From Bubalus kerabau (taxonomy: Eukaryota; Chordata; Mammalia; Artiodactyla; Bovidae), in the NCBI RefSeq assembly GCF_029407905.1, contig NC_073630.1:34693001-34757000 (forward strand): DNA of 64,000 nucleotides. The letters run 5' to 3'. Both the position numbers and the translations under genes were made by a program. Numbering within the stretch: the stretch's first letter is position 1; each line of letters starts with the position of its first letter. Below the pieces are notes generated by a model. It had not been told where the DNA came from. It did not search any database and saw only the letters and a program-made list of their open reading frames with translations. Positions 1-12,329 of this stretch are shown piece after piece.

Positions 1-696
1 ACTGAATCATTCTGCAACAGCTGTGAGAAAATCTTGAATGAAAGAGGAAAAATAGAGGGAGCAGAGGTAGGAGGGAATAAAAGGAAGAGAAAGAGAGCAA
101 GGGGTGGGGAGAAAGAGATTGATTTTATTTCAAAGGGCCTGCAAATTCTGGAATTACATATATTCTATTTGGTTCTGTAACATGAATATCAAAATACTGC
201 TCACCAGCTCCTTAGGCTTATGCTAAAGTGTCTGTGTTCTCTTTATTTTTATAGTCACTAAATATAAAGGCTTGCATATTAAGAGGCTATGCTTTTCTGA
301 TTATCCCATAACTAGGCATAGAAACAGGAATTGTTTTCTCTGGAGTCTGTTGTGAGACAGCATCCAGAATCTTAAAGAAATCTGCATACAATGGAAACAC
401 TGGCATACTGGCTTGGCCAGGATACTATGTAATTCTGTTTACAGCACTTTCTCATCCAACTGCACAAATCTGGGAGCACGAACTGGGGAGTAAAAGAAAC
501 TAAGTGAAGGTTTCCATGTTTAAAGAAACAAATATAAAAGAGGGAAAGGAATCAGAATCATAGACGTTAAAAGATATACAGGAAAGGCATGTAAAAGCCC
601 AACGAGTAAAGTTGTAAAGAGCCATACCTGTTTCCTAGTCTCACTGCCTGTTCTAGAAAGCCTCCAGAGATGGGAGTTTCAGTTTCTCATGACAGC

Positions 697-1038
697 TCAT
701 TTTTTTTCTGAGGAGTCTGCTAATAGAAGGTTCTTCTTTGGATTGATCCAGGCTCTACTTGTCTGGAATCTTAATAAATGCAGACTCTCTTCTACATTAC
801 AGTTCTTCAAATATGTGAAGACAGTTGCCATGTTGCAGAGCTGTGTCAGCTCTTCCAGCCGATCCTCACGCTCAGCAGTTGCAGATCTCCTCCCTGGCAT
901 GCAGTCCAGCTCGTCGGTGTCCTTCTGTAAATCGGGCGCTGCGAGGTGAACGTAACACTCCAGATGTGGTCTCAGCGCAAAGTTCAGCAGGACTATTACC
1001 TTCCTTGATGTGCAGTCTACACTTTTGTGAGAAGTCAC
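697..1038 (-). mobile_element. Possible ancient CR1/L3-type LINE reverse-transcriptase relic
   Basis: The frame is open for 113 codons but begins with GTG, not ATG. Residues 13-40 follow the pattern KVIVLL..ALRPHLE..V...AP...KD, which resembles the region after the RT domain in CR1-clade LINEs (there ..ALVRPHLEY.VQFWAP..KKD). A later stretch, ATVFTYLKNCNVEE.L, falls where those elements have AVF.YLKG...EE. The block between them is shorter than in CR1, consistent with a deletion. A decayed L3/CR1 copy is the likeliest explanation. It is not a recognisable host gene, and the match is by eye only. Confidence 0.4.
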
Positions 1039-1122
1039 ATCAATTTATTGGCAGTTCACATGGCTGGCACATGATGAGTTCACAGGCAGCTAAAACCTTA
1101 AGTTATTTTTCTCATGTTTGAT

Positions 1123-2284
1123 TTTCTTAAGCCAGATTTCCTGCATCTTGTAGAAGAACAGTTTAATTGGTGAATCTACACAGAGAATTTCCCATTTCCT
1201 GATTTTTTTTTTAATCTCATTCTTCTTGCCACTTGATGACCCAGAAGATACTTGATTCTGTTGTACAGTATGTTAGCTAGTCCACCCTGTTAATTTTGGT
1301 AAACCTGATTCATGTGTTAAAGACTTTGAGGGGACAGCATTAACTCAGAGCAAAGGCTCATAAAATGTTACTGGAGACCTGCCCTCAGATTAACTTTGAT
1401 TGATTTCACAGTTCACTTTGAATGGCTCACTCAACGTTTTACTTATCATTAAGTCTATTTTTTATTTAAAAGGATTGGCTTTTCCATAAAATCTGTTGAA
1501 ACTGAGATAACGTATACCTGTAACTTCCCTGATGTTGGCATGCCCAAAGAAAATTAAATGAGAGGGATGTATTCTCAATAAATGTGGCATAGATTCTAAT
1601 GATCAAATCTTACTCAATAACAATTAACTGCCTAGTCAAGCAGAATTTTTAATCAGGGCACCATAATTAATTAAGCAGTCTTGCTCCTAAAATCCAGACT
1701 TTTCTCTTTTTGACACTGGGATGCTACCTACCTTCAATTACTGATGCATTTACTTCTCAGTTCTCAATGGAATGGCTGCTTTACAATTTTTTCACACATA
1801 TGTTACTGTTCCAAATATGGTAAGTAATTTAATCCACTGTGGAGTCTCAATTCAACCAGTTGTTCTTACAATTTCTTAATCCAGGAAACCAAGTGCGTCA
1901 GTACAAGGATAAACCCTTGGATGAGGTAGTGCTGAAAGCAGTCACTAGAGGGCAATAGAGGGCTGAGAAATAGGGAGTGTACCGGGTGACGGCTGGTAGG
2001 ACAAGATACCTATGGGCTGAAGGCCAGTCCTCTGTAGGAGAAGCAAATCTTTTAGGCTTCTCTAAAAATTCCAGTTTATAATCACGGTTCACATAACTGG
2101 GGTACAATTGGGATGACCAAGATGGATCCGCCAGTCAGCACTCAGACAGAGGACACAGCAAGGACACAGATTTTTAGGAAGTGTGATATCAACATCAGAA
2201 ATATCCTCAACAACTGGAGTCTTGCTGTTATGGCTGAGGTCTGTATTCAAAGCTAAGATCAAAAATGGCACAGAGTCAGCAATG
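1123..2284. other. Unassigned intronic DNA
   Basis: I see no gene, young repeat or simple repeat here. Short open frames at 1898-2271 have no recognisable content. Confidence 0.5.
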
Positions 2285-2475
2285 ATACATACAATTTACT
2301 GAGTGTTTACTATATATGTCTAGCAATAAAGCAACACCATCTCCCATTCTTGGAACAACCTTTGGAAAGTAACAGCATCCTTATTTCATAAAAAGGAAAT
2401 TACGTGCAAAACTGGGATCTGAAAAGAGGTCTGTGGAGCACCAAAGCATGTATTCTCAATGCTGAAAGACTGTAG
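2285..2475 (+). repeat. MIR SINE, diverged
   Basis: It opens with a MIR-like ACTGAGTGTTTACTATATATG and continues through a decayed counterpart of the 'cattttacagatgaggaaactga' core. No TSD is visible. Confidence 0.55.
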
Positions 2476-3212
2476 AGCATCCTGATTCAATCATTAGAAC
2501 TCTGGGAAGACAGCATGGCAAAAACCTGTGACAATTGACTTTAAGGTCCTGGCCTTCTCTCTTAGAACCTGTGAAGAGTGAACATGTTTATCTTGGGCTT
2601 CATAAGTTAGTAATCGTAATCATATTTCATTAATTCCTTTGAAACTAAATTTATTTATTTTAATTAGAGTTTGAAGCTCATTGTGGTTTTTTAAAGGAGG
2701 ATATAAAAAAATACATTCTATTTTTTTAAAAGTCTTAAGGTAAATGTATATTTTGTAAATAAATCATTTTTTTTTAGTTCTATGGATTTAATACAAACTT
2801 TGTGCAATAAATATTCTCACTAACAGTTTGAATTTCAAATAGGATCAGGACCTTTTGACCCCAGATATTGGCCACAGAATTTAGCACCAGATCAACTTAG
2901 TGAAAATGCATACTAATAAATTAATGGAGGAAATATTTAAAGAGGTATAAAAGGGTTTAAATTTTAGTATCTGTAAAGCAAACAGAAAAAAACCCCCACC
3001 ATGATTAGTGGTAGCATAGAAAAGGATTTTAAAATTGCTGAGTGTTAAATAACTTAGATGGAAGTGCTCTGGGGAGGAAAAAGATTCAAAAAGTAGCAGA
3101 AGTGATGCTAAGGTCACTGATGTCAAAGATGTGTGACACAGTTTGAATAAAATTGTTTTAAGAAATGTGAGATTCAAAACGCCAGTGTTTTTAAGTATAT
3201 TGAAAGCATTCT
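2476..3212. other. Unassigned AT-rich intronic DNA
   Basis: No gene or confident repeat was seen. A/T-rich runs occur near 2640-2800. Confidence 0.45.
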
Positions 3213-3224
3213 AGAACAAGATTT

Positions 3225-4632
3225 CAGTTCAGTTCAGTTCAGCTGCTCAGTCGTGTCCAACTATTTGCGACTCCATGAATTGCAGCACGCCAGGCCTCCC
3301 TGTCTATCACCAACTCCCGGAGTTCACTCAAACTCATGTCCATCGAGTCGGTGATGCCATCCAGCCATCTCATCCTCTGTCATCCCCTTCTCCTCCTGCC
3401 CCCAATCCCTCCCAGCCTCAGAGTCTTTTCCAATGAGTCAACTCTTCGCATGAGGTGGCCAAAGTACTGGAGTTTCAGCTTTAGCCTCATTCCTTCCAAA
3501 GAAATCCCAGGGCTGATTTCCTTCAGAATGGACTGGTTGGATCTCCTTGCAGTCCAAGGGACTCTCAAAAGTCTTCTCCAACACCACAGTTCAAAAGCAT
3601 CAATTCTTCAGCGCTCAGCTTTCTTCACAGGCCCAACTCTCGCATCCATACATGACCACTGGAAAAACCATAGCCTTGACTAGACGAACCTTTGTTGGCA
3701 AAGTAATGTCTCTGCTTTTCAATATGCTATCTAGGTTGGTCATAACTCTTCTTCTAAGGAGTAAGCGTCTTTTAATTTCATAGCTGCAATCACCATCTGC
3801 AGTGATTTGGGAACCCCAAAAAATAAAGTCTGACACTGTTTCCACTGTTTCCCCATCTATTTCCCATGAAGTGATGGGACCAGATGCCATGATCTTCGTT
3901 TTCTGAATGTTGAGTTTTAAGCCAACTTTTTCACTCTCCACTTTCACCTTCATCAAGAGGCTTTTGAGTTCCTCTTCACTTTCTGCCATAAGGGTGGTGT
4001 CATCTGCATATCTGAGGTGATTGATATTTCTCCCGGCAATCTTGATTCCCGCTTGTGTTTCTTCCAGTCCAGCGTTTCTCATGATGTACTCTGCATATAA
4101 GTTAAATAAGCAGGGTGACAATATACAGCCTTGACGGACTCCTTTTCCTATTTGGAACCAGTCTGTTGTTCCATGTCCAGTTCTAACTGTTGCTTCCTGA
4201 CCTGCATACAAATTTCTCAAGAGGCAGGTCAGGTGGTCTGGTATTCCCATCTCTTTCAGAATTTTCCATAGTTGATTGTGATCCACACAGTCAAAGGCTT
4301 TGGCATAGTCAATAAAGCAGAAATAGATGTTTTTCTGGAATTCTCTTGCTTTTTCAATGATCCAGTGGATGTTGGCAATTTGATATCTGGTTCCTCTGCC
4401 TTTTCTAAAACCAGCTTGAACAACTGGAAGTTCACAGTTCACATATTGCTGAAGCCTGGCTTGGAGAATTTTGAGCATTACTTTACTAGCGTGTGAGATG
4501 AGTGCAATTGTGTGGTAGTTTGAGCATTCTTTGGCATTGCCTTTCTTTGGGATTGGAATGAAAACTGACCTTTTCCAGTCCTGTGGCCACTGCTGAGTTT
4601 TCCAAATTTGCTGGCATATTGAGTGCATATTG
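3225..4632 (-). mobile_element. BovB (RTE clade) LINE, 5'-truncated
   Basis: The insertion is framed by a perfect 12-base TSD, AGAACAAGATTT, at 3213-3224 and 4633-4644. Read on the minus strand it starts within the reverse-transcriptase domain and runs to the BovB 3' end with an (AACTG)n-type tail. The RT frame stays open for 337 codons (4628 down to 3615) and keeps the FxDYAKAFD block and the YADD metal-binding motif. A stop or frameshift then separates the C-terminal block (3380-3568). The endonuclease domain is missing, so the copy cannot move by itself. Confidence 0.97.
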
Positions 4633-4644
4633 AGAACAAGATTT

Positions 4645-5365
4645 AGGACTAAGTAAATGAGTGTGGTTCTTCATAACTTTACTGTTCTGAGTTTCTAATG
4701 ACTTTCTCAGCAAAGAAGTAATTAAAATAATATATTAAAACCAAAATCTATTTTTGATTTTCTGAAAGCATGTCTTCTGGTTTCCTAGTCACTGACATCT
4801 CATTAGATAGCTGAATACATCCATTACATATCTGAATACATGGAACTCTGTTAACAGTGGGGTCTCCCTTCTCTTCCCAGCACATAAAAAATATTCCTTG
4901 CAATCAAGAAAGATTTTTCCTTGACATTAATATGTGTTTCCATAGTAGCTTTCTCTGATTTTAAAGAAATACTATCTGCAACTGGTATGAAACAGAACAA
5001 AATTTCAAGTTCATGTAACACAAATCTGTAATTCATATTATTTGCCTGTTTTCACCCTTTATGAGGATACAGATTTCAAATGCATATCAAAGAAAAAAAA
5101 TAAAATGTTTATTTCAAATTCTGCTCCAAATAAAGTATTTAGGAACATCTGTTTCAAAAAACTGAAATATCTTCATCTCATTGAAAGTTAATCATAGACT
5201 CTACTTTAGAAGTCCATATCTATCTCTTTTAATTTGTACCACACTAACTGTTCCAAGAACAAAGACTTTCAGTTACTATAGGCATTTTTTGATGTACAGG
5301 TATTACTGATAGGTGGGAATTTATCTCACAGCAGCAAGAGCGATGAAGCCAGCTCACACTGGGCA
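4645..5365. other. Unassigned intronic DNA
   Basis: AT-rich, with no repeat or gene recognised. Confidence 0.45.
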
Positions 5366-5638
5366 GCCGAAAAAGGCAATGGCAACCCCCTCCACTACTC
5401 TTGCCTGGAAAATCCATGGACAGAGGAGGCTGGTAGGCTGCAGTCCATGGGGTTGCTAAGAGTCGGACACGACTGAGCGACTTGCACTTTCACTTTCCTG
5501 CATTGGAGAAGGCAATGGCAACCCACTCCAGTGTTCTTGCCTGGAGAATCCCAGGGACGGGGGAGCCTGGTGGGCTGCTGTCTATGGGGTCGCACAGAGT
5601 CAGACACGACTGAAGTGACTTAGCAGCAGCAGCAGCAT
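5366..5638 (+). repeat. Bov-A2 SINE (dimeric)
   Basis: Two related units each carry the CACTCCAG.TTCTTGCCTGG..AATCCCA core and a GTCGGACACGACTGA-type end, joined by the CACTTTCACTTTC linker. The copy ends in the (AGC)n tail typical of Bov-A2. Confidence 0.9.
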
Positions 5639-6479
5639 ACCAGGCAGCAATCTTCTAAGGGACCCACTTGCTGAAAATAGAGCCACGCCTTTTAAATTTG
5701 TGCTGTTTCTGCAACGTCCATAAACATTCAACACCTATACCCTGGGAGCCAGATGGACGCCCTTAGAAATAATTGCTAATTTGTTCTAATGCAGTAATGC
5801 TTCTGCTTTGTTATTTTCTATACACTTATCTGTCTTGAATTATTTTGGTTTCCTCCTTTTCTCCTACAAACAAAGCTATGTTCTTTTCTATTCTTCTCTC
5901 AGTTTCTTGACTGTTTTCTTTAGCATATGTGAGCACACAGCATCTGTTTTTGAGTCTATGACAGATGGATGAAATTAATTATTGGAGAAATCTGAGGAAA
6001 GAGAGATCATAGGCAAGGGATAATAGAATGGTAGAGCAGGAACTGAAAAATGGAAACACCCATTATTGGGAACACGCTAATGCCACTTTCAGGGTCTTAT
6101 TAGATCCAGTGGCACTTAGGTCCCGTGTGAGGAAGTCCTTGAGCAGTCATGGCAGATATATTACACTTATTTGCCCCTACCCCCCAAATTATTGTTAAAA
6201 TCTATCAAAGTAAGTGGACAGACTGGTTATTATTTGTATGTTAACTCAACCGATTAGCTAACTTCTTCCAGGTCCTAAATCTACATGGACTCATGGTAAT
6301 CTGAGTGATTATATAACTAAATAAGCAGTTTGGTAAAGAGAATCAGCTGAAATACTCAGAAGCCCAGGTGTCACACTATCTTGCAGGGGCTGTGCCAGAG
6401 TTTTTATTATAAGAGAACCTACTAGGATGTAGCCTATTAAGTTTCTCCAGGCACCGAGCTCACAGGAGTAAAGCTCAAT
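5639..6479. other. Unassigned intronic DNA
   Basis: No gene, RNA or confident repeat was seen. Confidence 0.45.
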
Positions 6480-6645
6480 AAATACCATGAAAATAATAAT
6501 GATTAACATGTGCAGAGTGCTTTCTAGTCTACACGTGGCTTTGTTTAACCTTCATAATTGTTATAATCCTCATTTATATATGAGGGGACTGAATCGTATG
6601 GAAGTAAAATGCACTAGTTAAGATCACATAGTAAATATACAATGG
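6480..6645 (+). repeat. MIR SINE, diverged
   Basis: The order is a MIR-like GAGTGCTTTCTAG, then TTTAACCTTCATAAT, TATATGAGGGGACTGAA and TTAAGATCACATAGTAA, matching the MIR core in sequence order. Confidence 0.75.
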
Positions 6646-7365
6646 AATATTACCCAGTCATTAAAAAGACTGAATTTGACTCAGTTCTAATGAGGTGGAT
6701 GAATCCAGAGCCTGTTAAACAGAGTAAAGTAAGTCAGAAAGAGAAAAACAAATATCATATAATAATGCATATATATGGGATCTAGAAAAATGGACTTGAT
6801 GAACCAATTTGCAGGGAAGGAATGGAAACTCAGACTAGAGAATGGACTCGTGGGCACAGTCGGGAAAGGAAAGAATGGGATGAATGGAGAAAGGAACATC
6901 AACATGGATACACTGCTGTGCGTAAAACAGATAGCTGGTGAGAATTTGCTATTAATATATACCATACAGAGCCCAGCCTGGTGCTCTCTGATGACCTAGA
7001 GGGGCGGGATGCAGGAGGAGAAGGAGGCTCAAGAGGGAGGTGAGATATGTTTAACTATGGCTAATGACACTAAGAATCCGTCTGCCACTTCAGGAACCTC
7101 AGGAGTGTCACGGGTTTGATCCCTGGGTTGGGAAGATCCCCTGGAGTAGGAAAAGGCAACTCGTTCCAGTATTCTGGTCTGGAAGAACCCATGGAAGATG
7201 AGCCTGGAGGGCTACAATCCATGGGTTCTCAAAGAGTCAGACATAACTGAGGGCGTGCACACACACACAGCTGATTTGCATTGTTGTGTATAGAAACTAA
7301 CATAACATTGCAAAGCAATTTTCCCCCAATTAAAAATAAACTAAAAAATAAAAGAATAGTAATAT
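6646..7365 (+). repeat. L1 3' end, split by a SINE
   Basis: The left part carries late L1 words (ATGGAATATTACCCAGTCATTAA, GTAAGTCAGAAAGAG, TATGGGATCTAGAAAAATG). The right part (7264-7365) carries the ruminant L1 tail ACTAACATAACATTGCAAAGCAA followed by an A-rich end. A Bov-tA copy separates the two. Confidence 0.8.
7065..7263 (+). repeat. Bov-tA SINE inserted in L1
   Basis: A tRNA-like head with a B-box-like GGGTTTGATCCCTGGG is followed by the BovB-derived tail CAAAGAGTCAGACATAACTGA and a short (AC)n end. The left edge is approximate. Confidence 0.8.
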
Positions 7366-8839
7366 CACAAAGTAAAAGACAATGTTTTAAACCATAACTT
7401 TCAAATTCCAAAATGAGACTTTCTGATTCTAATTCTAGTGTTATTTATACAATGTTGTGATGCCTCTTTTCAAAAATATTTTAACAAATTCTACATTGGA
7501 GGTAAAATAATGTTGTGATTATACTTTTTAATGTATTTTAAAGAAAATATTGCCTTTTAATATCTTCCAGCAATAGGTTTTATGGTTTAATATTTCATGA
7601 AGATAATGCTTTTGAGCCATTTGTAGTATAGAAACTGAGTCTTTTTAAACTGAAACTTTGGCTATGTTATTGAAGTCAACTTAAATGTTTTTGTTTGGTT
7701 CCACTTTATTTGATTCTATCTGAACTTTTTTTCTGTGTACTGAAAATTGCAGTTTGGGTAGATTATAGCCCTAGCCAATCTAAAACCTCATCCAGGGATC
7801 CTCACGGTCATTGACAAGTACTCTACACAAAAGTGCCAAGAACTCAAGAATAATGTTATGCCTCAGAATAAAGATCACTGATTTAACAAGTGTTAAAATA
7901 AAGTTTCAAAGCATACTAACTTGGATTACCTCTGATTAAAGTGCTGTTACAATTATAAAGGTTTCTGAACCAAAAGATATATATTCATTTCAGTGCGGGA
8001 AAAATAGATAACCATGTCTTTAATTAGATAAGAAAATGTAATCTCTAAGAGTAGTTAATGTGCTTTCACATGAAGCCTGTTGGAGATCACACTTTTTATA
8101 AAAAGGCCTGTAACATCTCTATAGCAGAAATATTCCAAAAAAGTTAAAAGCAATGCTCTTGCTTGGAGCAACACGTGAAAATATTTAAACAAGGAATAGC
8201 TTATGAAGTTCTGAGTAGCTAAACTAAAACTGCTTTTTATTTTAATCACAAACGACAATTTTGTAATTTTAACAGAAACAAAGACGATAATGAACGAGAT
8301 TTTGATCTTGTCCAGAGGCCAAAATAAACGGGGGCTCTTTGGTCCCACTGACCGCCGCACGGCAGAGCCTCAGTGAAGCACTAGAAATGGTCTAGGAGCT
8401 GTCCACTTTTGACGATGCTCTATCTCTACCAAATGCTTCCACTGGTGGACTGGGTTGAGGGACAAGGTCCCTGCACTACGAGATGGGGCCTTTATAAACA
8501 AGCTGTGGAGGCTGCTACAGTGAGGAGTGGTGGTGTTCTCTGCTTCTGAACACTGGGTTGGGTTTAGGGTAGGACTGGGGAAGCCTGGCTTGGAACCATG
8601 GGGAGTCAGATTACATTCGTGCACGTGCATGAGCCTGTATTTTGTAGTAGAGGCTTGTTTTGGGGTCAATATTTGCTTCTGTGGACCAGCTTCCCTGGGC
8701 CTAGCTCAGTATTCAAAAGGCTATGAGTAGAGACAGCAAATCCTACTCTATCCTGGGAGACACATCATCCTTTGTGAATGTGGAGTCTTCTGCCTCATAT
8801 AGTCTGAGTGAGAAACTCAAGACAAAATGCATCATTCTG
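7366..8839. other. Unassigned intronic DNA
   Basis: AT-rich to about 8300, then more balanced base composition at 8340-8720, which may be unique sequence. No gene was recognised. Confidence 0.45.
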
Positions 8840-9245
8840 AAACATAAATTAGATCATGGCACATCTGCTCAAAACCTTTTTCATGGCATCTCATCGCTCT
8901 TGGGTTAAGTCTCAAGGCCCTTATTATGTCTGGCCCTTGCCTTTGCCTCTGTTCTCAATTCCCACCACGTTATGCTTATTCACTCCACACCAGAGTCCTG
9001 GCCATTCCTCAGCCACGCCGAGCTGACTGCCTTTGCCACTGATGTTCCATCAGCCTGGATCAATTGTGAAATTACTTTGTCCCTCACTTCATTCAAGTTG
9101 CAAATGTTCCTTTGTCACAGACAACTTCCCTGAATGCCCTATAGAAATAGGGCAATTACTTTTATTCTTTTTCCTTAAGTTGCTTTTTAAAAAACATTAT
9201 CATCTTAGCACTGTATTGTCTTTTTGTTTATATATATATAAGGTA
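8840..9245 (+). repeat. L2 LINE 3' region
   Basis: L2 3' words appear in order: TTAGATCATGGCACATCTGCTC, CAAGGCCC, GTCTGGCCCTTGCC, TGGCCATTCCTCAGCCACGCC, CCTCACTTCATTCAAGT and GACAACTTCCCTGAATGCCC. It ends near a (TA)n stretch. Confidence 0.85.
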
Positions 9246-10839
9246 TAAAAGCACCATTAAAAAGTCCTAATATGAGAAATTTAAATGATACCACCTAGTA
9301 GATAACATGCAATCTGTTTATCTTCATTGATGCTTTTTTCTTTATGTGAAAAAATTTCATGTAAATCAGTTCTATTAGGAAGAATGCAATGTTCATTGAA
9401 TTATTGTATTTTATTTTATCCAGTCTATATTAGTTTATTTTATGTTTTATTTTGTTGGAGATTAGCTAGTCACAAAAATGTGCTTTCTCAATCACACATA
9501 TTTATTATATAAGCAAGAGTATAAATATATCTGTATATACCATTATCTAGCTTATGAAAACTAAGTGCTTTGCTAACATTTACTTCACGTCGAGTTCTTA
9601 TTACATGTGTAACGCAGTCATGAGCAAACAGAATCCACTCCACCAAAACAAAAGCTTCAGGAAATAAGGCTAAAGAATGAATAAAGGTATTTATAACTTA
9701 TGAAAATGGTAGCTCAGGGTAAGCAGTCTAATTCCACTGACCGTGAAGAAGCTTAACTGGTCAGGCAGGGGAACCTTGCTGCTTATGCAGTTGAAAATAA
9801 CTATGACTTTTTAAAATCAGAGAATGCTTTGGATGTTCTCTTTATTATTTTTTTCAGTAAAAATTAACTTTGGGAAATTCTTCAGCTATCATGTAGCTCC
9901 AACTTAACATAAAGCAAATAGATTGTCCAAAGCTGCTACAGAAGGAATAAAACTCATTCCCAGATTGTTCTAGAAAATAATACATCATCTTACTTATGAG
10001 AAAACAAAGTACATAACTCAACCTCTCCCTATTATATCCTGATTTTAATCAGAAAGTTAATATGTTAAGGAAATGTGTAAAATAAAAAAATCTTTCCACT
10101 TATATTAAGTACAATTAAATTATTCAGTAAGGATAAAACAGTTTTATAACTTTAAAAATTCTGATTAGAAATTTATAGTAGAGATATAACTGTTATTCCA
10201 CAGAACATATTAGTGAGAAATCCAAATGGACATAAAATATTTGGAAAAATGAACAACATATATTTAGGCTTCTTTGCCAACTCTGCTCAAATGGTAGCTA
10301 TTTGGCATACAGTCTGATGATAATTTCCCTTTTTTTCTCTTTTCTTTTTTTTGCTTTTATATTTCCAACTGACTTAGGTTTCTTTCTAATTATCTGGAAC
10401 AAGATATAATTTAAACTATAACCAAATATTCATTGAACCCGTCTCTTAACCAAGATTGGATAGATGGGAAAGGTTAAAACAGACATGTATTGAATATTTT
10501 TTCAAGTCAGCATTGGAAAAGTTGAACAGTCACTAAGCTAAAAAAATTAAAAAAAAAATCTTTTAAAATGTCCTTGTCCAAAAATATGAGAATAGTATTA
10601 GGGCATATAGTAATTTTAAAAGAGAGTGAGATAAAGCCTGCTGTATAAAAAACACCTAGAACAAAGTAATTGGGATCCAAAGGAACTTCTCTCTTTATAG
10701 GGTGTAGTTAATATATATTGTTCCCATAGAACATAAAGAATTAAGAAAAATAGGAGACAGGGATCTAAGCTAATAAAAGCAAAAATATTAAGAAATATTA
10801 CAAATACACTAAAAATCAGTAAGACATATACTCACTTAA
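9246..10839. other. Unassigned AT-rich intronic DNA
   Basis: No gene or confident repeat. A pyrimidine run lies at 10328-10350. Confidence 0.45.
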
Positions 10840-11290
10840 TAGATATTCAGTGACTGTTTACTACATGCCAAGCAGTTTCACATATTGAACACATTTAAAT
10901 TTTTAAAGACAAGGCCTATGCCTTTGAAGAGCTCAAAGTACAATGGAGAATATGGTGATGAGAGCTTAGTACTGGTGAGTGTACATAAAATACATGAATT
11001 GAAAAGGAGAAACCCATCTGCAGAAATAAGCCTAAGAAGTAAAATCTGACTTGAGTTTTTAAGGATAAATCACATATACACAGGATGAGAAAGGTAAGAG
11101 GCTCTTCAGGAGGAACAGCATGAAAAGGCATAAAAGTATGAGAAAGAGTAAGTTCATGAAATGGCGACATGATCAGACATATAAGTAGATTAACAGGGTA
11201 CCTGGAGAAGAGATGAGAAAGAATTCTGGAAAGACAGCGAGGGACTAGTTTGCGAGGGGTCTTTTGTGTCATGATGTAGGCTCCCTATTG
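10840..11290 (-). repeat. L2 LINE fragment, diverged
   Basis: Reading plus, it starts with the reversed L2 3' end (CAGTGACTGTTTACTACATGCCA), then GAAGAGCTCAAAGTACAATGG, GAGGAACAGCATGAAAAGGC and GGTCTTTTGTGTCATGATG, in the order of reversed L2. Confidence 0.6.
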
Positions 11291-12187
11291 TCCAGAAAGA
11301 GCACCATCCAATATGCAACTGAGTGAGCTAATTTCACTGGCTTAAGGGAAAAAAGTGGTGCAAAAAGAGAATGGTGCCCATGGACATTTCACAAGCTGCT
11401 GCAATCGTACAGGTAAGATGAACCTACATAACTATGCGTGTTGTCACACAGATAATACATTTTACTTTAGAATAATTAATGTTTTTAATAACTATGAGTA
11501 GATCATAATTATGAAATGTTTTTAGGCAGGGCCAGGCTTGGGGAGGCAGGTCTTGAAGGGGACTCATTACACAGTAAGTTAATAGCATTAAGGCTTCTTT
11601 GAGCATCTGATTTTTAAAAGTTAATTTCAGAGTCCCCTCCTGAGAAAAGGGAACACAAAAATAAATCTTGTATGACTGCAAAGCTAAGCAATACATTTAA
11701 AATGTAAAATTAAATCAACTATTTAAGAATGGCAATGGGTCTTTAAAGTTCTTCTACAACAATGTGACTTTTAATTCCATCAAGTAGGAAAATTTCAAAT
11801 TAATCTTTCCAGGATATAACATTGAAAGACAAAACGTAACAACTCCAAAGTTCTCTTTCTATTGCTGAATACAAAGCCATATTCACAAACGCACAACATA
11901 TCCTCTCATAGTTCATGGCCACTGATTTGTTTGTATATTGAACACAATGGTTTGTTTCTTTAATTTTTTTTTTAAGTAACATTAACTTGTAAGAAAGACT
12001 CCAAATTGCCCATGTGAAGAAAAACCTTAATAGTCAGATAGAATTTCATCCACATGGCTTAAACACATCTTTTAATCTTATGATGTAATGGCAGTCGTAA
12101 AACTTTTATGAATAAATAACAAATTGATCAAGCACACAGACCTTCAAAGACATCTCTTTGGATATCATCCCCTAAATCAGGAGTCAG
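11291..12187. other. Unassigned intronic DNA
   Basis: No gene or confident repeat was seen. Confidence 0.45.
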
Positions 12188-12200
12188 TGATTACCATTCT

Positions 12201-12316
12201 GGAAAAGGGAAAGGCTACCCAGTCCAGTATTTTGGCCTGGAGAATTCCACGGACTGTATAGTCCAAGGGGTTGCAAAGAGTTGGACACGAGTGGGTCGCA
12301 AAGAGTTGGACACGAC
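12201..12316 (+). repeat. Bov-tA-type SINE, 5'-truncated
   Basis: It is framed by a 13-base TSD, TGATTACCATTCT, at 12188-12200 and 12317-12329. Its tail carries an internal duplication: the GTCGCAAAGAGTTGGACACGA block occurs twice in tandem. Confidence 0.93.
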
Positions 12317-12329
12317 TGATTACCATTCT

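Noticed and set aside
3615..4628. 337-codon frame with reverse-transcriptase motifs as a host gene
   Set aside because: It is the RT part of a 5'-truncated BovB with a 12-base TSD, not a cellular gene. The same applies to the long frames at 22132-23271, 23623-24435, 44628-45680 and 47424-48266.
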